A stretch of DNA of 64,000 nt from assembly GCF_013394595.1 (NCBI RefSeq), contig NZ_CP053348.1, positions 620,001 through 684,000 of the forward strand, written 5' to 3'. The position numbers and the translations under genes are program-made. How positions within the stretch are numbered: position 1 is the stretch's first letter; each line of letters starts with the position of its first letter. This document shows, one piece after another, positions 18,220-28,181 of this stretch. Source of the stretch: Winogradskyella forsetii. Lineage in GTDB: Bacteria; Bacteroidota; Bacteroidia; Flavobacteriales; Flavobacteriaceae. Below the pieces are notes generated by a model that had not been told where the DNA came from, made no database searches, and saw nothing but the letters and a program-made list of their open reading frames with translations.

Positions 18220-19248
18220 ATGGATACAACTCAGGCTAAGGCTTTTGTTAAAAATGCAATATCTCCCTTTTTTAGTAGCTTATATCAAGGGTTAGGGCAA
18301 ATTATTGTGCTACATCGCGTAATTCCCGAACCTAAAGGTGAACGTCTGCGAAATACAGGTATAGAAATTACTGAACAACACTTAGAGGAATTAATCGTTT
18401 TTTTTAAAAAGAGAGATTATGATTTTATTTCTTTAGAAGAGCTACAAGATTATCTTCAAGGAAAAATAAAGCGGAAATTTGTGATTTTCACTCTTGATGA
18501 TGGTTATTTGGACAATCTAACACACGCATATCCTATATTTAAAAAGTTTAACGTGCCATTTACAATCTACGTAACCACAAATTTTCCAGATAAAAAGGCG
18601 GTTTTATGGTGGTATTTATTGGAGGATTTATTACTTAAAGAACAAAGTATCTCTTTTAACCATCAAGAAGAGCTTTTTAATTTTGAACTTAGGAGTTTTG
18701 CGGCTAAAGAAGATACTTTTAATTACTTGCGTCATCTCATTAAAACCCAAGAAGGCAATGAGCAGTTAAAACTAATTAAAAGCTTGTTTTCAAAATATAA
18801 TATGCCACTTTATGAAAAAGTAGAAAATATGGCTCTAGATTGGAGACAAATTATACAGCTAAATGCAGACCCATTAGTTACAATCGCTGCACATACGGTT
18901 AATCATCCTTCTTTTAAAGCTATTAGCGAAAATCAAATATTAGAAGAGGTCAATCAATCAGTGCAAATTTTAGAATCAAAACTAAACACTACAATAGAAC
19001 ACTTTGCTTATCCATTTGGTTCTCCTGTTGAGGTTGGGGTCAGAGAGGTGGAATTAATGTCTAAAACTAATATAAAAACGTCAACTACTGGCAGAATGGG
19101 TAATATTATGCCAGAACATCAAAACCATTTGCATGCCTTACCGCGTTTATATGTAGGGCCTAGAACAACACAGCGCTATTTAAGCGATTTTATAAGTGGC
19201 AAAATTTCTTTTATAACGGGTTCAAAACAACGCATTGTAACGATATGA
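18220..19248 (+). CDS. Polysaccharide deacetylase family protein (NodB/CE4-like)
   Basis: 342 residues. T-L-D93-D94-G-Y (91-96) is the first CE4 motif, with catalytic base and metal Asp. A-A-H-T-V-N-H-P-S-F carries the two metal-binding histidines (H-x3-H). F-A-Y-P-F-G is the third motif. The opening I-I-V-L-H-R-V-I-P is typical of capsule-cluster members. It would remove N- or O-acetyl groups from a glycan. No signal peptide is obvious, so it may act on lipid-linked intermediates in the cytoplasm. Overlaps the next gene by ATGA. Confidence 0.87.
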   Translation: MDTTQAKAFVKNAISPFFSSLYQGLGQIIVLHRVIPEPKGERLRNTGIEITEQHLEELIVFFKKRDYDFISLEELQDYLQGKIKRKFVIFTLDDGYLDNLTHAYPIFKKFNVPFTIYVTTNFPDKKAVLWWYLLEDLLLKEQSISFNHQEELFNFELRSFAAKEDTFNYLRHLIKTQEGNEQLKLIKSLFSKYNMPLYEKVENMALDWRQIIQLNADPLVTIAAHTVNHPSFKAISENQILEEVNQSVQILESKLNTTIEHFAYPFGSPVEVGVREVELMSKTNIKTSTTGRMGNIMPEHQNHLHALPRLYVGPRTTQRYLSDFISGKISFITGSKQRIVTI

Positions 19249-20504
19249 AAACAGGAGAGACATTGGTGTTCTTTACTTTACAATATCCATACGGGAAGAA
19301 ATCTGAAACCTTTATTGAAAATGAAATTCAGTATTTAGCAGATGCTTTTGAACGTGTCATTATTATCCCGAGGGAAAAAATACATACTGAACAACGCATA
19401 CTACCTCAAAATGTTGAAGTCAATGATCTTTTGATTAATAATGTTAAAGTAGATAATCAGTTTAAATATATTCTAAGCTCTATTAAACGATTTATGGCAG
19501 TTCTTGGGATTTATACTTATACTGTCCTTAATGATAAAAAAAGAGTATATTACCTTAAAGGTGGATATTTTATTTACTATTTGGCAAATGCTTTAAAAGA
19601 AGCGGAACTCATAGCGTCGTATTTAGAAAAATCGAAACTAAAGCATCCTATTTTTTATGACTATTGGTTTGTAAACACCACATTAAGTTTAGCTCATCTA
19701 AAGTCGCAAGGAACAATTTCAAATGTATATTGCCGAGCGCATGGTTTTGACGTTTTTAATGAACGTTGGAACTGTGGCACTGTACCTTTTCGACAATATA
19801 TTCTCAAAAATATAAATGCAGTATTCGCCATAAGTAAATATAATAAGCAATATATTAATGGGCAGTTAAATCGATTCAAGGAAAAAGTAGGTATTGCCTA
19901 TTTGGGTGTCAGAGAGAATACTAGTAATGTATGTGCTAAAAATAAAATTGATGATACAACAACTTTTTTAATTGTGAGTTGTGCTAATCTATTTCCATTT
20001 AAGCAAATTGAAAGGATTCCAGAAATATTGAGCCTTGTGCAATCAGAACAAAAGGAAATGAGATGGGTACATTTTGGTGATGGTCCCAATGAAAAAGAAG
20101 TATTAGAAGCGGCTCATCAATTGCCTACCAATATTGCCTTTGAGTATAAAGGTCATGTAGCGAATAGCGACGTTCTCGATTTTTATGCTCAAAATGATGT
20201 CGATTTATTTTTGTCCCTAAGTTTAAAGGAGGGTTTGCCAGTATCTATGATGGAGGCACAGAGTTTTGGTGTGCCAATTATGGCTTATAGTATTTTTGGA
20301 ATCCCTGAAATTGTAAATGATAAAACAGGCGTTTTATTAGAAGTGCATGCAACCAACGAAGAAATTTCTCAGAAAATAACTCAATTATTACAAAAGAAAA
20401 TACATTTTAATAAAACGGAAATAAGACAGTTTTTTAAAGAAAAATTTAGTGCGGAGCGTAACTTTAAATCGTTTACCCAAAACCTGTTACAGAATGATGA
20501 TTAA
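19245..20504 (+). CDS. Family 4 glycosyltransferase
   Basis: 419 residues, GT-B fold. The C-terminal half shows the usual pattern: V-S-C-A-N-L-F-P-F-K-Q-I-E-R-I-P, H-F-G-D-G-P-N-E-K-E, and S-L-S-L-K-E-G-L-P-V-S-M-M-E-A-Q-S-F-G-V-P with the E-x7-E nucleotide-sugar site (about 326-350). Retaining transfer from an NDP-sugar to the lipid-linked oligosaccharide is expected. It is coupled to the deacetylase gene before it and to the acyltransferase gene after it. Confidence 0.86.
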   Translation: MKTGETLVFFTLQYPYGKKSETFIENEIQYLADAFERVIIIPREKIHTEQRILPQNVEVNDLLINNVKVDNQFKYILSSIKRFMAVLGIYTYTVLNDKKRVYYLKGGYFIYYLANALKEAELIASYLEKSKLKHPIFYDYWFVNTTLSLAHLKSQGTISNVYCRAHGFDVFNERWNCGTVPFRQYILKNINAVFAISKYNKQYINGQLNRFKEKVGIAYLGVRENTSNVCAKNKIDDTTTFLIVSCANLFPFKQIERIPEILSLVQSEQKEMRWVHFGDGPNEKEVLEAAHQLPTNIAFEYKGHVANSDVLDFYAQNDVDLFLSLSLKEGLPVSMMEAQSFGVPIMAYSIFGIPEIVNDKTGVLLEVHATNEEISQKITQLLQKKIHFNKTEIRQFFKEKFSAERNFKSFTQNLLQNDD

Positions 20505-21159
20505 ATCACTTAAAAATAAACTATTTAATAAGATTTACCTCTTATTACGATTTGGTAATTTTATACCTTCATCGAGTCATCTTAAAATTCATAAAAAATC
20601 AAAAATTTATGGCTCACGCTTAGATGGTGTTATAACAATTGGAGAAGGTTGCTTGGTGGCACGATGCGAACTATATGGTGATATTGAAATTGGAAGATAT
20701 ACGAGCTTAAACGGGCCAAATACAGATATTGTAGCAGAGGGAGGTAAAGTTACCATCGGCAACTTTTGTTCTATAGCAAGAAATGTATCTATGCAAGTAA
20801 GTAATCACGCAATGGCAAGGGCAACAACGTATCCTATATTTAAGAATGTTTTTAAAGAAGAAAACATTAACGATTTTATTTCTAAGGGAGACATTTCCAT
20901 AGGTAATGATGTATGGATCGGTGCACATGCTTTAATATTGTCTGGAGCAAAAATAAATAATGGAGCCGTAATAGCTGCTAATTCTGTTGTCACCGGAGAA
21001 ATCCCTGCGTACGCTATTGTTGCAGGTTCTCCAGCTAAAGTGATTAAATATCGGTTTTCACCAGAGGTAATCGAGCAACTTTTAAAAAAAAAATGGTGGG
21101 ATTGGTCGGTAGAAAGAATTAAATTAGAAAGAGATTTTTTTAAAACTAATATCAAGTAA
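20494..21159 (+). CDS. CatB-like hexapeptide acyltransferase
   Basis: 221 residues from ATG 20494, which overlaps the previous stop; an upstream in-frame ATG at 20449 lies deep in the previous gene and is unlikely. Left-handed beta-helix repeats are followed by S-N-H-A-M-A-R-A-T-T-Y-P-I-F, the catalytic-His loop of xenobiotic/CatB-type acetyltransferases. The ending is I-V-A-G-S-P-A-K-V-I-K-Y-R-F. It probably O-acetylates the glycan. The 127-bp gap that follows shows no clear terminator. Confidence 0.85.
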   Translation: MMIKSLKNKLFNKIYLLLRFGNFIPSSSHLKIHKKSKIYGSRLDGVITIGEGCLVARCELYGDIEIGRYTSLNGPNTDIVAEGGKVTIGNFCSIARNVSMQVSNHAMARATTYPIFKNVFKEENINDFISKGDISIGNDVWIGAHALILSGAKINNGAVIAANSVVTGEIPAYAIVAGSPAKVIKYRFSPEVIEQLLKKKWWDWSVERIKLERDFFKTNIK

Positions 21160-21286
21160 TATTTTTTAGTAGTTGACTTAAAAAATCAAGCTTCTATGAT
21201 TGAAACGTTTTAAGTGCTTTTATAAGAAGTCCTATCATATATTCCACAATTCATATTGTCTTAGTTCTGAAAAAAAATTATATTAA

Positions 21287-22261
21287 ATGACTCAAAAATT
21301 AGTCTCAGTCATCATACCAAATTATAACGGTTTAGAGTTTATTAAAGAAACTCTCAATTCGGTATTTCAACAATCCCATAAAGAAATAGAGGTTATTGTA
21401 GTGGACGATGGCTCAACAGATGGCTCTTTTGAATATTTGTCTAAAGTAGATAAACCTAATTTTAGACTCTTAAAAAACCCATCTAAAGGTGCCTGTGCAG
21501 CAAGAAATTATGGACTAAGTTTGGCCACAGGAGACTATATTCAGTTTTTAGATGCTGATGATCTTTTGGATCTAAACAAAATAGAGGCGCAACTTCAACA
21601 ACTGTCTAATGATGAAAATAAAGTGGCGGTCTGCAGTACGCGACATTTTTACGCAAACCCTCAAAATGGTGTAATTACAGATACACCGTTTTTGTTTTCT
21701 ACCAATAAACCTCAAGATTTTTTATTGAAGCTTTATGGGTCAGATGGACAAAATCATAACATGGTAGCACAGCACGCTTGGTTATCGCCAAAATCAGTTA
21801 TAGATAGCGCAGGGTTTTGGGATGAAAACCTTATTAAAGACCAAGATGGCGAGTTTTTTTGTAGAGTTGTTATGGCATCTCAAGGTATTTGCTACGCTGA
21901 GAATGTGCTTTGTTATTATAGAAAACACAGGCAAAAGTCTAACATCTCAGGCGGTAAATCTAAAAATCATCTTTTAAGTCAGTTGAAATCGCTTAACTCA
22001 AAAGCAGACCAATTGCTAGTCACCCAAGATACACAGGCCTACAAAAATGCCATGGCCTTACAATACAGGCTGATAGCTATTGGTGCGTATCCTGAGTTTA
22101 AGTCGATATCAAAAAAGGCCTTAAATTTATCAAATCAATTTGGAGGTTCATTATATGTTCCCGTTCTTGGCGGAAGAATAATTGAATTTATAAAATTATG
22201 TTTCGGTTGGCGTACAGCGAAGTCATTTTCTACCTTCGTACATAAATTAATTAAGAACTAA
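21287..22261 (+). CDS. Family 2 glycosyltransferase
   Basis: 324 residues. V-S-V-I-I-P-N-Y-N-G opens the GT-A domain; V-V-D-D-G-S-T-D-G-S binds nucleotide; Y-I-Q-F-L-D-A-D-D-L-L (about 84-94) is the metal-binding DxD-type motif. W-D-E-N-L-I-K-D-Q-D-G-E-F matches the typical E/D-D catalytic region. Soluble, without membrane segments except possibly a short C-terminal amphipathic region. Sugar unknown. Confidence 0.88.
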   Translation: MTQKLVSVIIPNYNGLEFIKETLNSVFQQSHKEIEVIVVDDGSTDGSFEYLSKVDKPNFRLLKNPSKGACAARNYGLSLATGDYIQFLDADDLLDLNKIEAQLQQLSNDENKVAVCSTRHFYANPQNGVITDTPFLFSTNKPQDFLLKLYGSDGQNHNMVAQHAWLSPKSVIDSAGFWDENLIKDQDGEFFCRVVMASQGICYAENVLCYYRKHRQKSNISGGKSKNHLLSQLKSLNSKADQLLVTQDTQAYKNAMALQYRLIAIGAYPEFKSISKKALNLSNQFGGSLYVPVLGGRIIEFIKLCFGWRTAKSFSTFVHKLIKN

Positions 22262-22266
22262 AGACA

Positions 22267-23268
22267 ATGGATAAAATAAAATTCTATTTAATTAAAATAA
22301 ACGAGATCTTTAGTTTTCTTTCTAAAATTAAATTTAATAAAATTAAGGACAATCAGAATATTTTAATTTATGGAATCTCACGAGGTGGTACTACCTTATT
22401 AGCGGAGGCCTTAGTTGATATTCTTAAAGCAAGATTGATATGGGAACCATTATTTAATCATAGAGAAGTGAAATTTAAAACGGTTAACCCTTACGCTTTA
22501 AAATCTTATAAGCAATTGGAATTAGGTTGGAATCCACATGTCGCTTCAGCTAATGATGTTGAAGTCAATACTTATTTTGATGCTTATTTTAAACTAAAAA
22601 AAAGAAATATTCGATTTCTACGTTTTACCGATCCTGAAAATTTTAGTTCAAGTAAATATACTGTTCATAAAATGTGTTTTGGGAATTTTATGTATGCTTA
22701 TTTTCAGAAGAGGTACAATTTAAAATCTGTTATATTGTTAAGACATCCGTTTGCAGTAGCCGCATCCTCATTAAATTTTGGTAATAATTACGATTACCAT
22801 AAAGAAAACTATGCTATTTGGAGATATGAGAATTCTAATAAAAGCGGTGCTTTTTTTAATGATTTTGAAGATAAATATAAGTTGATTAACTCAGCTTTTA
22901 CCTTACTAGTATTTCAGGCAGTCAGCCAATTTTCCTATGTCGTGAATAATTTAGACAAAAGAAATTCAATTATATTATTTTATGAAGACCTAGTTATCGA
23001 TAAACAATTATGTCATCAACAATTGGAGGAATTTTTAAATTTACCCATAGATTACGAATATCTTGAGGGTTTATTAAACAAGCAAAGTTTTAGTTCTGGT
23101 AAAGGCCATACTGAAAACGATCCAATGTCTCAGCTTTCAAAATGGAGAGAAGTTACGAGTGAAAAGGATATTAAGGAAGGTCTTAAAATTTTTGAAGCTT
23201 TTGATTTTCATTTATATAGTGATGGTGTTTTGCCCGTTAAATCTAAGTTTGAAGCTCTAGTTAAATGA
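22267..23268 (+). CDS. Sulfotransferase family protein
   Basis: 333 residues. I-L-I-Y-G-I-S-R-G-G-T-T-L-L (32-45) is a 5'-PAPS loop with S-R-G-G-T-T. S-V-I-L-L-R-H-P-F-A-V-A-A-S-S supplies the Arg...Ser 3'-phosphate motif. F-Y-E-D-L-V-I-D matches the usual Y-E-D-L segment. It is only distantly like the first sulfotransferase (7950-8753), so the glycan may be sulfated on two positions. It ends by overlapping the next gene (ATGA). Confidence 0.82.
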   Translation: MDKIKFYLIKINEIFSFLSKIKFNKIKDNQNILIYGISRGGTTLLAEALVDILKARLIWEPLFNHREVKFKTVNPYALKSYKQLELGWNPHVASANDVEVNTYFDAYFKLKKRNIRFLRFTDPENFSSSKYTVHKMCFGNFMYAYFQKRYNLKSVILLRHPFAVAASSLNFGNNYDYHKENYAIWRYENSNKSGAFFNDFEDKYKLINSAFTLLVFQAVSQFSYVVNNLDKRNSIILFYEDLVIDKQLCHQQLEEFLNLPIDYEYLEGLLNKQSFSSGKGHTENDPMSQLSKWREVTSEKDIKEGLKIFEAFDFHLYSDGVLPVKSKFEALVK

Positions 23269-24461
23269 TACAAGGACGTCAACTTTTATTTATTACCACT
23301 TCTAGTTTAGCGGCCAATCCACGTTTGGTAAAAGAATTTGAGGCCCTTAAAAAAGAATTTAAGTGCTATGTGATGAGTTTTAAACATCAAGACTGGACTT
23401 TAGAGCTTACGGAAGCTATAAAAAGTAGAAATCCGGAAGTCCATTTTATAGAAATAGATAGAAAACTCGATGTTATTCAAACGATTTATTGTAAAATGTT
23501 GCAAAAAATAGCGATACTCTTAAATAATATATTTCCTAAAAGTTTTAAAATTTGTGCATGGGCCAGTAATGATAAAGCCGCGCAGTTATGGTTTATGGTA
23601 AACAATCTCAGAAAGACAGTTAGACCTTCTCGTGTTATTGCCCATAATTTGGGAGCTTTTTATCCTGCTGTTAAATTATCGGAAAAGCAAGGTGCGTCAT
23701 TACAGCTAGATATCGAAGACTATTATCCAGGGGAAGCCTTATATTTTAATAAAAAACATGAGCAACAAAACCGTATGTACATCATGGCTCGTAGTTTTCT
23801 AGAAGCAAATAGTATTACCTATGCTTCTGAAGGCATCAAACTAGAATGTCAAAAGCATTTTAAGGTAGAAAAGCAAACAGAAGAAGTTACCATTATTAAT
23901 GCTTTTAAGGCCACTGATTTTGTCGAGCCTAAAAGTGTAGCGTCTAATAAAATAAAATGTGTTTGGTTTTCACAACATATAGGCCCTAATCGTGGTCTGG
24001 AGCAAGTGTTTGAGGCTGCGAAAATAAGCCATGAAGTTGAATTTCATCTTATTGGAAATAGAAATCAAGCGTATTTGGATACTGTAGACTTAAGTAAGAA
24101 TATAATCTTACATGATATAATGACACAGGAACAGCTGCATGACTTTTTGAGCCAAATGGACATTGGTCTTGCGCTGGAAAATGCGGATGCAGATTATAAT
24201 CGTGATATTTGCCTTACCAATAAATTCTTGGCTTATGCACAATCAGGACTCTTTATCTTAGCTACTCATACTTTTGGTCAATCCCAATTCTTAAATAATT
24301 TGGAATATAATGCAGGCATTATTATGAACACTTCTTTACCAAAAACACTGCATCATATTGACAAAGCTGTGTTATCTAAAGAAAGTCGGATAGCGCGTTG
24401 GAAAAATGCCAAATCATTTTCTTGGGAAAATGAACAACTCAAATTAAAGCAATTGCTATAA
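23265..24461 (+). CDS. Glycosyltransferase, GT-B type
   Basis: 398 residues. The N-terminal half has R-Q-L-L-F-I-T-T-S-S-L-A-A-N-P-R and I-A-H-N-L-G-A-F-Y-P-A. The C-terminal half has V-W-F-S-Q-H-I-G-P-N-R-G-L-E-Q, F-H-L-I-G-N-R and a weak nucleotide-site region around C-L-T-N-K-F-L-A-Y. The family 4 pattern is degenerate (no clear E-x7-E), so donor and even activity are uncertain. Tightly packed: it overlaps the genes on both sides. Confidence 0.7.
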   Translation: MIQGRQLLFITTSSLAANPRLVKEFEALKKEFKCYVMSFKHQDWTLELTEAIKSRNPEVHFIEIDRKLDVIQTIYCKMLQKIAILLNNIFPKSFKICAWASNDKAAQLWFMVNNLRKTVRPSRVIAHNLGAFYPAVKLSEKQGASLQLDIEDYYPGEALYFNKKHEQQNRMYIMARSFLEANSITYASEGIKLECQKHFKVEKQTEEVTIINAFKATDFVEPKSVASNKIKCVWFSQHIGPNRGLEQVFEAAKISHEVEFHLIGNRNQAYLDTVDLSKNIILHDIMTQEQLHDFLSQMDIGLALENADADYNRDICLTNKFLAYAQSGLFILATHTFGQSQFLNNLEYNAGIIMNTSLPKTLHHIDKAVLSKESRIARWKNAKSFSWENEQLKLKQLL

Positions 24462-25711
24462 TGAAAACGGTTTTAATTATATATCCACATTGGGTGCCAG
24501 CTAATTTAGCGGGAGTTCAGCGTCCACGTTTAATAGGGAATTACCTAAAACAATTTGGTTGGAAACCTTTGTTGCTAACAGTTGAATCTAAGTATTATGA
24601 GGAAATTCCAGATCCATTAATGGAAAAAACGGTATCAAAGGATATAGAAGTCGTCTATACGAAAGCTTACAAGTTAAAAAAACCTAGAATAATTGGAGAT
24701 ATTGGATTACGAGGATTTCCTTTTTTGAAAAAAGAAGCCTTGCGTTTATGTAAAGAACGGGATATCGATTTTATATGGATTCCTATTCCATCGTTTTACA
24801 CTGCACTATTAGGAAGAATTATACACGATAAAACAGGCATCTCGTATGGCATCGATTATATCGATCCTTGGGTAAGGGATATTACAAATCAAAATGATAT
24901 AAGAGCTAAACTCAGCCAATCCGTTGCACGTACTTTAGAACCTTATGCGGTAAAGAAAGCGGCTTTAATTACCGGTGTTTCTACACCTTATTACCAACCT
25001 GTAATCGATAGGAATTTTAAAACGCCACCAGTTCATGTTGGTATGCCTTATGGCTTTGATCCCAATGATCACAAGATTGAATTAGAGGACTTAGAATTAC
25101 CATGGGATAATGAGCCCAACTGTAAACCGTGGCTTTATGCAGGAGCTTTTTTGCCTAATTCCCATCTTTTTGTAGAATCATTTTTTGAGAGTGTTGCAGC
25201 TTTAAAAGCAGAAGGAAAATGGGATGCTGATATTAGACTGTATTTTGTTGGTACTGGTCAATATCCTGCCAAACGCATTACAGCTTATGCCAAAGATTAT
25301 GGCTTAGAGGATATAGTCATTGAACACAGGGAACGATTTCCGTTTTTACATATTCTAAATTTTCTATCTAAAGCAAATCGGGTTATGCTTTTTGGAAGTA
25401 CAGAAATGCATTACACAGCATCTAAAACGTTTCAGTGTTTGTTAAGTAAGAGGCCTTTATTTACCATGTTACATGCTAAGAGTTCTGCAGTAGAGGTAAT
25501 AAGAGAGGCCAATGCCAATGACTTTTTATTCCCGTATCAAGATGGTGATAGTAAAGCAACAATTATCAAGGCATTAAAACCTATCCTTATTAATTTTCAG
25601 AAGGACGTTAATTGGGATCTTAGTTTAGAACATTTAGAGGTCTATACATGTATTCAATCTGCTAAAGTTTTAGCGGAAGCAATGGACAAAGTTTTAGAAA
25701 ATAAAGAATAA
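24461..25711 (+). CDS. Glycosyltransferase, GT4-like
   Basis: 416 residues. The opening L-I-I-Y-P-H-W-V-P-A-N-L-A-G-V-Q-R-P-R-L-I-G is seen in capsule GT-B enzymes and includes the acceptor-site loop. W-I-P-I-P-S-F-Y and G-I-D-Y-I-D-P-W-V-R-D follow. The C-terminal half contains L-Y-F-V-G-T-G-Q and a T-A-S-K-T-F-Q-C-L-L-S-K-R-P-L-F nucleotide-site region. Starts on the last base of the preceding stop (TAATG). Confidence 0.75.
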   Translation: MKTVLIIYPHWVPANLAGVQRPRLIGNYLKQFGWKPLLLTVESKYYEEIPDPLMEKTVSKDIEVVYTKAYKLKKPRIIGDIGLRGFPFLKKEALRLCKERDIDFIWIPIPSFYTALLGRIIHDKTGISYGIDYIDPWVRDITNQNDIRAKLSQSVARTLEPYAVKKAALITGVSTPYYQPVIDRNFKTPPVHVGMPYGFDPNDHKIELEDLELPWDNEPNCKPWLYAGAFLPNSHLFVESFFESVAALKAEGKWDADIRLYFVGTGQYPAKRITAYAKDYGLEDIVIEHRERFPFLHILNFLSKANRVMLFGSTEMHYTASKTFQCLLSKRPLFTMLHAKSSAVEVIREANANDFLFPYQDGDSKATIIKALKPILINFQKDVNWDLSLEHLEVYTCIQSAKVLAEAMDKVLENKE

Positions 25712-25728
25712 TAAGTAGTCGTGATCAT

Positions 25729-26895
25729 ATGAAGAAACTAGCGATAGTAATTACGCATCCAATTCAATATTATGCACCATGGTTTAAGCTTTTAGCTGAA
25801 CGTGGCAATGTGCAATTAAAAGTGTTTTACACATGGTCACAAGCAGCCGAAACTGTAAAGGATAAAACCTTTGGTAGAGATATTAAATGGGACATTCCTT
25901 TACTAGAGGGTTATGATTATGAGTTTGTAGAGAATGTTTCTAAAAAACCAGGGTCTCATCATTTTTTTGGTATGGATTGTCCTAGTTTAATACCTAAACT
26001 AAAAGACTTTTCCCCAGATGCAATTTTGTTTTTTGGATGGAATTTTAAAAGTCATTTAAAGGCTATGCGCTATTTTCATGGCAGAATCCCAGTTTGGTTT
26101 AGAGGCGATTCTACTTTGTTGGATGAAACAGGAGGTTTTAAAACAAAATTAAGACGATTGGTTCTTAAAACTGTTTACCGCTATGTTGATAAAGCCTTTT
26201 ATGTCGGAAAAGCCAATAAAGCTTATTTTTTAAAGCATGGTTTAAAAGAAACCCAACTAATTAAAACACCTCACGCCATCGATAATATCCGTTTTGATGA
26301 AGATAGTGATAAGAAATATGAAGAAAAAGCGAAACAATGGAGAGAGGAACTTGGATATAAAGAACAGGATATCTTATTGGTTTATGCAGGAAAACTGGAG
26401 AGTGTAAAACAAATACAATTATTAATAGATGCCTTTAAAATTGCCATAAAGAAAATTCATAATGTTAAACTTTTAATCGTTGGGAACGGGCCCTTAGAAT
26501 CAAATCTTAAAGCGTCAGCTTCTAAAATTGATAAAATACAATTTTTACCTTTTCAGAATCAAACAAAAATGCCTCTATTGTATCGCATGTCCAATGTGTT
26601 TTGTTTAACTTCTAAGAGCGAGACATGGGGATTGGCCGTTAATGAAGCTATGGCCAGTTCTAGACCAGTAATCGTCTCGAATAGAGTTGGGTGTGCAGCA
26701 GATATGGTTTTAGACAAAAAAAATGGGTTTATATTTAACCATTCTGATCGTCAAGAACTTGCAGCAATAATTGAAAATTTAACATTAGAAAAATTAAATG
26801 ATATGAAACCAGAAGCCTATAAAACGGCCTTGAAATTTAGTTTTTTAAATATTGTAAAAACTATTGAAAACCAATTAGATGAGATTTATGCATAA
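25729..26895 (+). CDS. Family 4 glycosyltransferase
   Basis: 388 residues. I-T-H-P-I-Q-Y-Y-A-P-W-F at the N-terminus is a common start in this group. The C-terminal domain is clear: Y-A-G-K-L-E-S-V-K-Q-I, L-I-V-G-N-G-P-L-E, P-L-L-Y-R-M-S-N-V-F-C and S-E-T-W-G-L-A-V-N-E-A-M-A-S-S-R-P-V-I-V-S, with the E-x7-E-type site. It lies 17 bp after the preceding GT and 14 bp before the polymerase gene. Confidence 0.87.
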   Translation: MKKLAIVITHPIQYYAPWFKLLAERGNVQLKVFYTWSQAAETVKDKTFGRDIKWDIPLLEGYDYEFVENVSKKPGSHHFFGMDCPSLIPKLKDFSPDAILFFGWNFKSHLKAMRYFHGRIPVWFRGDSTLLDETGGFKTKLRRLVLKTVYRYVDKAFYVGKANKAYFLKHGLKETQLIKTPHAIDNIRFDEDSDKKYEEKAKQWREELGYKEQDILLVYAGKLESVKQIQLLIDAFKIAIKKIHNVKLLIVGNGPLESNLKASASKIDKIQFLPFQNQTKMPLLYRMSNVFCLTSKSETWGLAVNEAMASSRPVIVSNRVGCAADMVLDKKNGFIFNHSDRQELAAIIENLTLEKLNDMKPEAYKTALKFSFLNIVKTIENQLDEIYA

Positions 26896-26909
26896 TAATT
26901 GTTGAAATC

Positions 26910-28181
26910 ATGGAAACTTGGTCTTACATAGGTGTTGGGATGGTTGCCTTTGTCGCTTATTGTTTTGTTAAGCGATTGGGCAAAGGTTTGCCTGTGTTGG
27001 AGCTTATGCTACTTATTGCGGGTTTACAGTGGATCATTGGACCCATAATTGAATATGTATCACCTTCAGCCCATTGGAAATACTATATGTATGTAGAAGA
27101 ATCTGAGTATATGTCGTTCGTGGCACCTGCTTATGCAATGTTTTCGATCATTATTCTTTTAATAATTAGAAAAACAAAACGATTTCATTTCAATGTAGAG
27201 GTTTTGAGGGAATATTCAGGGTATGGTTTAATTATATTCTTAATAGGTGTTGCCTTTGATGTTTTTAGTGGTGTCTTGCCGCGATCATTGGGCTTTTTGA
27301 TTTTTATTCTTTCAAATTTTAAATATGTTGGAGCTATTATTTTATTTTATTCTGAAAATAAGAAATTAAAAAGAATATTTTTTATCGCCATACTTTACCT
27401 ATTAATTAATTCTATTCTAAAAGCACTTTTTCACGATTTTATCTTGTGGACGGTTTTCTTTTATATGTTTTGGACATTAAAATATAAACCTACCATCCCA
27501 AGGATTTTATTGACGTTTGTGTTGGGCGCATTGTTTGCATTGACCTTGCAAACTATCAAATCTGCTTATAGAATGCAGGTTTGGAACAATTATTCAGGAA
27601 ATAAACTGGAGCTATTTGTAAACCTTATGATGGATTCTTTTTTGGTAGATGAAACGACTTCCGCTGAATTAGATGACGGTATAGACTCAAATGTAAGGCT
27701 TAATCAAGGTTGGATTATCAGTGCCGTATTGGATAATATACCGAATAACCAAGACTATTTAAATGGTATAACCGTAAAGGATGCGGTATTTGCTTCAATC
27801 CTTCCAAGATTCTTAAACCCTAATAAAGCCAAAGCTGGTGGGCAAGAGAATTTTGCGCTTTTTACTGGACTTTCAATAACTAACGATGTGTCAATGGGTA
27901 TTAGTATCGTAGGAGAAGCTTATGGAAATTTCGCTCATACTGGCGGCATACTTTTCATGGGCTTTTGGGGCTTATTTTTAGGAAGGGTATGGCTATTTTT
28001 ATATGCTAAAATTAAGCAGAATATTATTTTTATTGCTTTTATTCCGCTGATTTTTCTACAAGTAATAAAAGCAGAAACAGAATTAGTAGTGGTCTTAAAC
28101 CATTTAATAAAATCAATGATAGTGGTCTTTTTATTTATTTGGTTTGCTAAGAAATATTTAAAATGGCATTTGGATAAATGA
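26910..28181 (+). CDS. O-antigen/capsule polymerase, Wzy-like membrane protein
   Basis: 423 residues with about ten hydrophobic segments and one longer extracytoplasmic stretch (about residues 215-330) containing charged residues and R-L-N-Q-G-W. This fits Wzy, the periplasmic-face enzyme that joins lipid-linked repeat units. It has no convincing sequence motif beyond topology, as is usual for Wzy. Its position between glycosyltransferases in a locus with Wzx, Wza and Wzc supports the call. It overlaps the next gene (ATGA). Confidence 0.75.
   Translation: METWSYIGVGMVAFVAYCFVKRLGKGLPVLELMLLIAGLQWIIGPIIEYVSPSAHWKYYMYVEESEYMSFVAPAYAMFSIIILLIIRKTKRFHFNVEVLREYSGYGLIIFLIGVAFDVFSGVLPRSLGFLIFILSNFKYVGAIILFYSENKKLKRIFFIAILYLLINSILKALFHDFILWTVFFYMFWTLKYKPTIPRILLTFVLGALFALTLQTIKSAYRMQVWNNYSGNKLELFVNLMMDSFLVDETTSAELDDGIDSNVRLNQGWIISAVLDNIPNNQDYLNGITVKDAVFASILPRFLNPNKAKAGGQENFALFTGLSITNDVSMGISIVGEAYGNFAHTGGILFMGFWGLFLGRVWLFLYAKIKQNIIFIAFIPLIFLQVIKAETELVVVLNHLIKSMIVVFLFIWFAKKYLKWHLDK

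Noticed and set aside
20449..20493. Upstream start for the CatB-like acyltransferase
   Set aside because: It would add 15 residues lying in the C-terminal part of the preceding glycosyltransferase gene; the ATG at 20494 overlaps the stop as is usual in this operon.
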